The translations under genes were made by a program, and so were the position numbers. From VBAS01 sp035318985 (lineage in GTDB: Bacteria; Bacteroidota; Bacteroidia; Chitinophagales; Chitinophagaceae): a stretch of 13,754 bases of DNA. The notes beneath the pieces were generated by a model. That model was given only the letters and a program-made list of their open reading frames with translations, ran no database searches and was not told where the DNA came from. Every line of letters begins with the position of its first letter. The stretch's first letter is position 1. Where the stretch lies: assembly GCA_035318985.1 (NCBI GenBank), contig DATHDP010000122.1:1-13754 (forward strand), given 5' to 3'. Of the stretch, positions 12,754 to 13,754 are shown piece after piece.

Positions 12754-13754
12754 ATGAGAAACTCAGTTTTTTGGTGGGTGCTTATTGCATTTATGGTTTT
12801 GCTTGATTTTTATTTCTTCCAGGCTTTAAAAACTATCACCCAAACTGCAAGTTCAAAAGCAAGGCTTATCATCTTTATTTGTTATTGGGTTATTTCTATC
12901 AGCGCCGTTGTAGTGTTATTGTTATTGCCTTATCTGAATTTTGAGAACAAACTTTTTAGAAACACTGTATTTGCCATTATCGCCGGTTTGTTTTTTGCAA
13001 AGCTGGTAGCCTCGGCAATTTTTCTTGTTGATGATATTCGACGCGGAGTACAGTGGCTTGCTGGTAAAGTTTTCTTTTCAAATACTGAAGGTGAAGGATA
13101 CCAGGCAGGTGAAAAAATCTCCCGTTCGCTTTTTCTTACCTGGACAGGAATGCTGGTAGGAGGTGGTTTATTTGGATCGCTTATTTATGGATTTGGAAAT
13201 AAATACCGTTACCAGCTTCGGCGAATGCAACTTGCTTTTGAAAAATTACCTGCATCATTTAAAGGATTAAAAGTTGTACATATATCAGACATCCATTCCG
13301 GAAGTTTTACGGATAAACATGCGGTGAAAAAAGGAGTGGAGAAAATTTTAAAGGAGAAGCCGGATCTTATTCTTTTTACCGGCGACCTGGTAAATAACCG
13401 CAGTAATGAAATGGATGATTACATAGATCTTTTTAAAGAAGTAAAAGCGCCGATGGGTGTTTATTCAATTTTGGGAAATCATGATTATGGTGACTATACA
13501 AAATGGGATTCCCCGGAGGAAAAAATCGCAAACCTGGACCGGCTTAAACAGATCCATAAGGAACTAGGCTGGCAATTGATGCTCGACGAAAATACCCAGC
13601 TTGAAAGAAACGGCGAGAAGATCTCTTTGATCGGGGTTCAGAATATCAGTGGCAAAAGAGGTTTTCATAGTTATGGTGACCTGGCAAAAGCCTACCACGG
13701 AGTTGACGGATCACATTTCAAGATATTGATGAGCCATGATCCTTCACATTGGGA
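12754..13754 (+). CDS. Membrane-anchored metallophosphoesterase, 3' end cut by the window
   Basis: The frame is open from 12754 to the right edge, giving 333 codons and no stop. Residues 1-150 hold four hydrophobic helices (about 5-25, 38-60, 71-92 and 127-148). The catalytic calcineurin-like domain starts near 170, with the metal-binding blocks HISDIHSG (D179, H181), FTGDLVNN (D211) and LGNHDYGD (N242, H243), then LMSHDP (H328). The last block, usually GHTH, would lie beyond the edge. This layout, helices then a phosphoesterase domain, is that of the YkuE/YaeI-like group. Its substrate is unknown; a phosphodiester in or near the membrane is possible. An in-frame ATG at 12721 would add 11 residues and would include the promoter, so it is less likely. 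Confidence 0.9.
   Translation, partial: MRNSVFWWVLIAFMVLLDFYFFQALKTITQTASSKARLIIFICYWVISISAVVVLLLLPYLNFENKLFRNTVFAIIAGLFFAKLVASAIFLVDDIRRGVQWLAGKVFFSNTEGEGYQAGEKISRSLFLTWTGMLVGGGLFGSLIYGFGNKYRYQLRRMQLAFEKLPASFKGLKVVHISDIHSGSFTDKHAVKKGVEKILKEKPDLILFTGDLVNNRSNEMDDYIDLFKEVKAPMGVYSILGNHDYGDYTKWDSPEEKIANLDRLKQIHKELGWQLMLDENTQLERNGEKISLIGVQNISGKRGFHSYGDLAKAYHGVDGSHFKILMSHDPSHW

Overview
The window reads as chromosome of a Bacteroidota bacterium, most likely of the Chitinophagaceae type. Three things point there. Several promoters fit the Bacteroidota form (TTG or TTTG at -33, about 20 nt, then TAnnTTTG at -7). There are few Shine-Dalgarno sequences. The gene order parA-parB-DUF5683-dapB is, from memory, typical of this phylum. 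The DNA is AT-rich and densely coding. I see 17 protein genes, one of them cut by the right edge, and no tRNA, rRNA, CRISPR array, transposase or phage gene. The longest gap between genes is about 190 bases.

Region 1 (about 75-4306, minus strand) is a compact run of eight genes read from an ArsR-type repressor. The order is arsR, SRPBCC/AHSA1, DoxX-like, DUF998-like membrane protein, a second SRPBCC/AHSA1, DUF1801/YdeI, DUF4256 and DinB-like. Gaps run from a 1-base overlap to 45 nt, so it is probably one transcript. Its promoter is unusually readable: two near-identical 18-bp imperfect palindromes lie on the -35/-7 spacer and on the -7/start region, which suggests that the repressor shuts off its own operon. 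None of the downstream products has a settled role. This is the best candidate for an undescribed system here, perhaps handling a small hydrophobic or thiol-reactive compound, which is inference.

Region 2 (4386-7377) holds a stand-alone THUMP/RlmL-type RNA methyltransferase and a short MazG-like NTP pyrophosphohydrolase on the plus strand. They are separated by a terminator and a repeat built from a CTTTGCG heptamer. A DEAD-box-type helicase with a DbpA-like C-terminus converges on them from the minus strand. Its motif II reads DEFD.

Region 3 (7480-12664, minus strand) contains, in transcription order, a UPF0173 metal-dependent hydrolase, parA, parB, a DUF5683 membrane protein, dapB (lysine/diaminopimelate synthesis), a lipoprotein beta-carbonic anhydrase and an unrecognised four-helix membrane protein. 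Chromosome segregation is thus next to cell-wall precursor synthesis. DUF5683 and dapB each have promoter-like elements of their own, so this is not simply one operon. No parS site was seen.

Region 4 (12754-end, plus strand) is the first 333 codons of a membrane-anchored metallophosphoesterase, divergent from the UPF0173 gene. Several intergenic segments look like dispersed repeats (3909-3935, 5628-5717, 9420-9511, 10144-10218).
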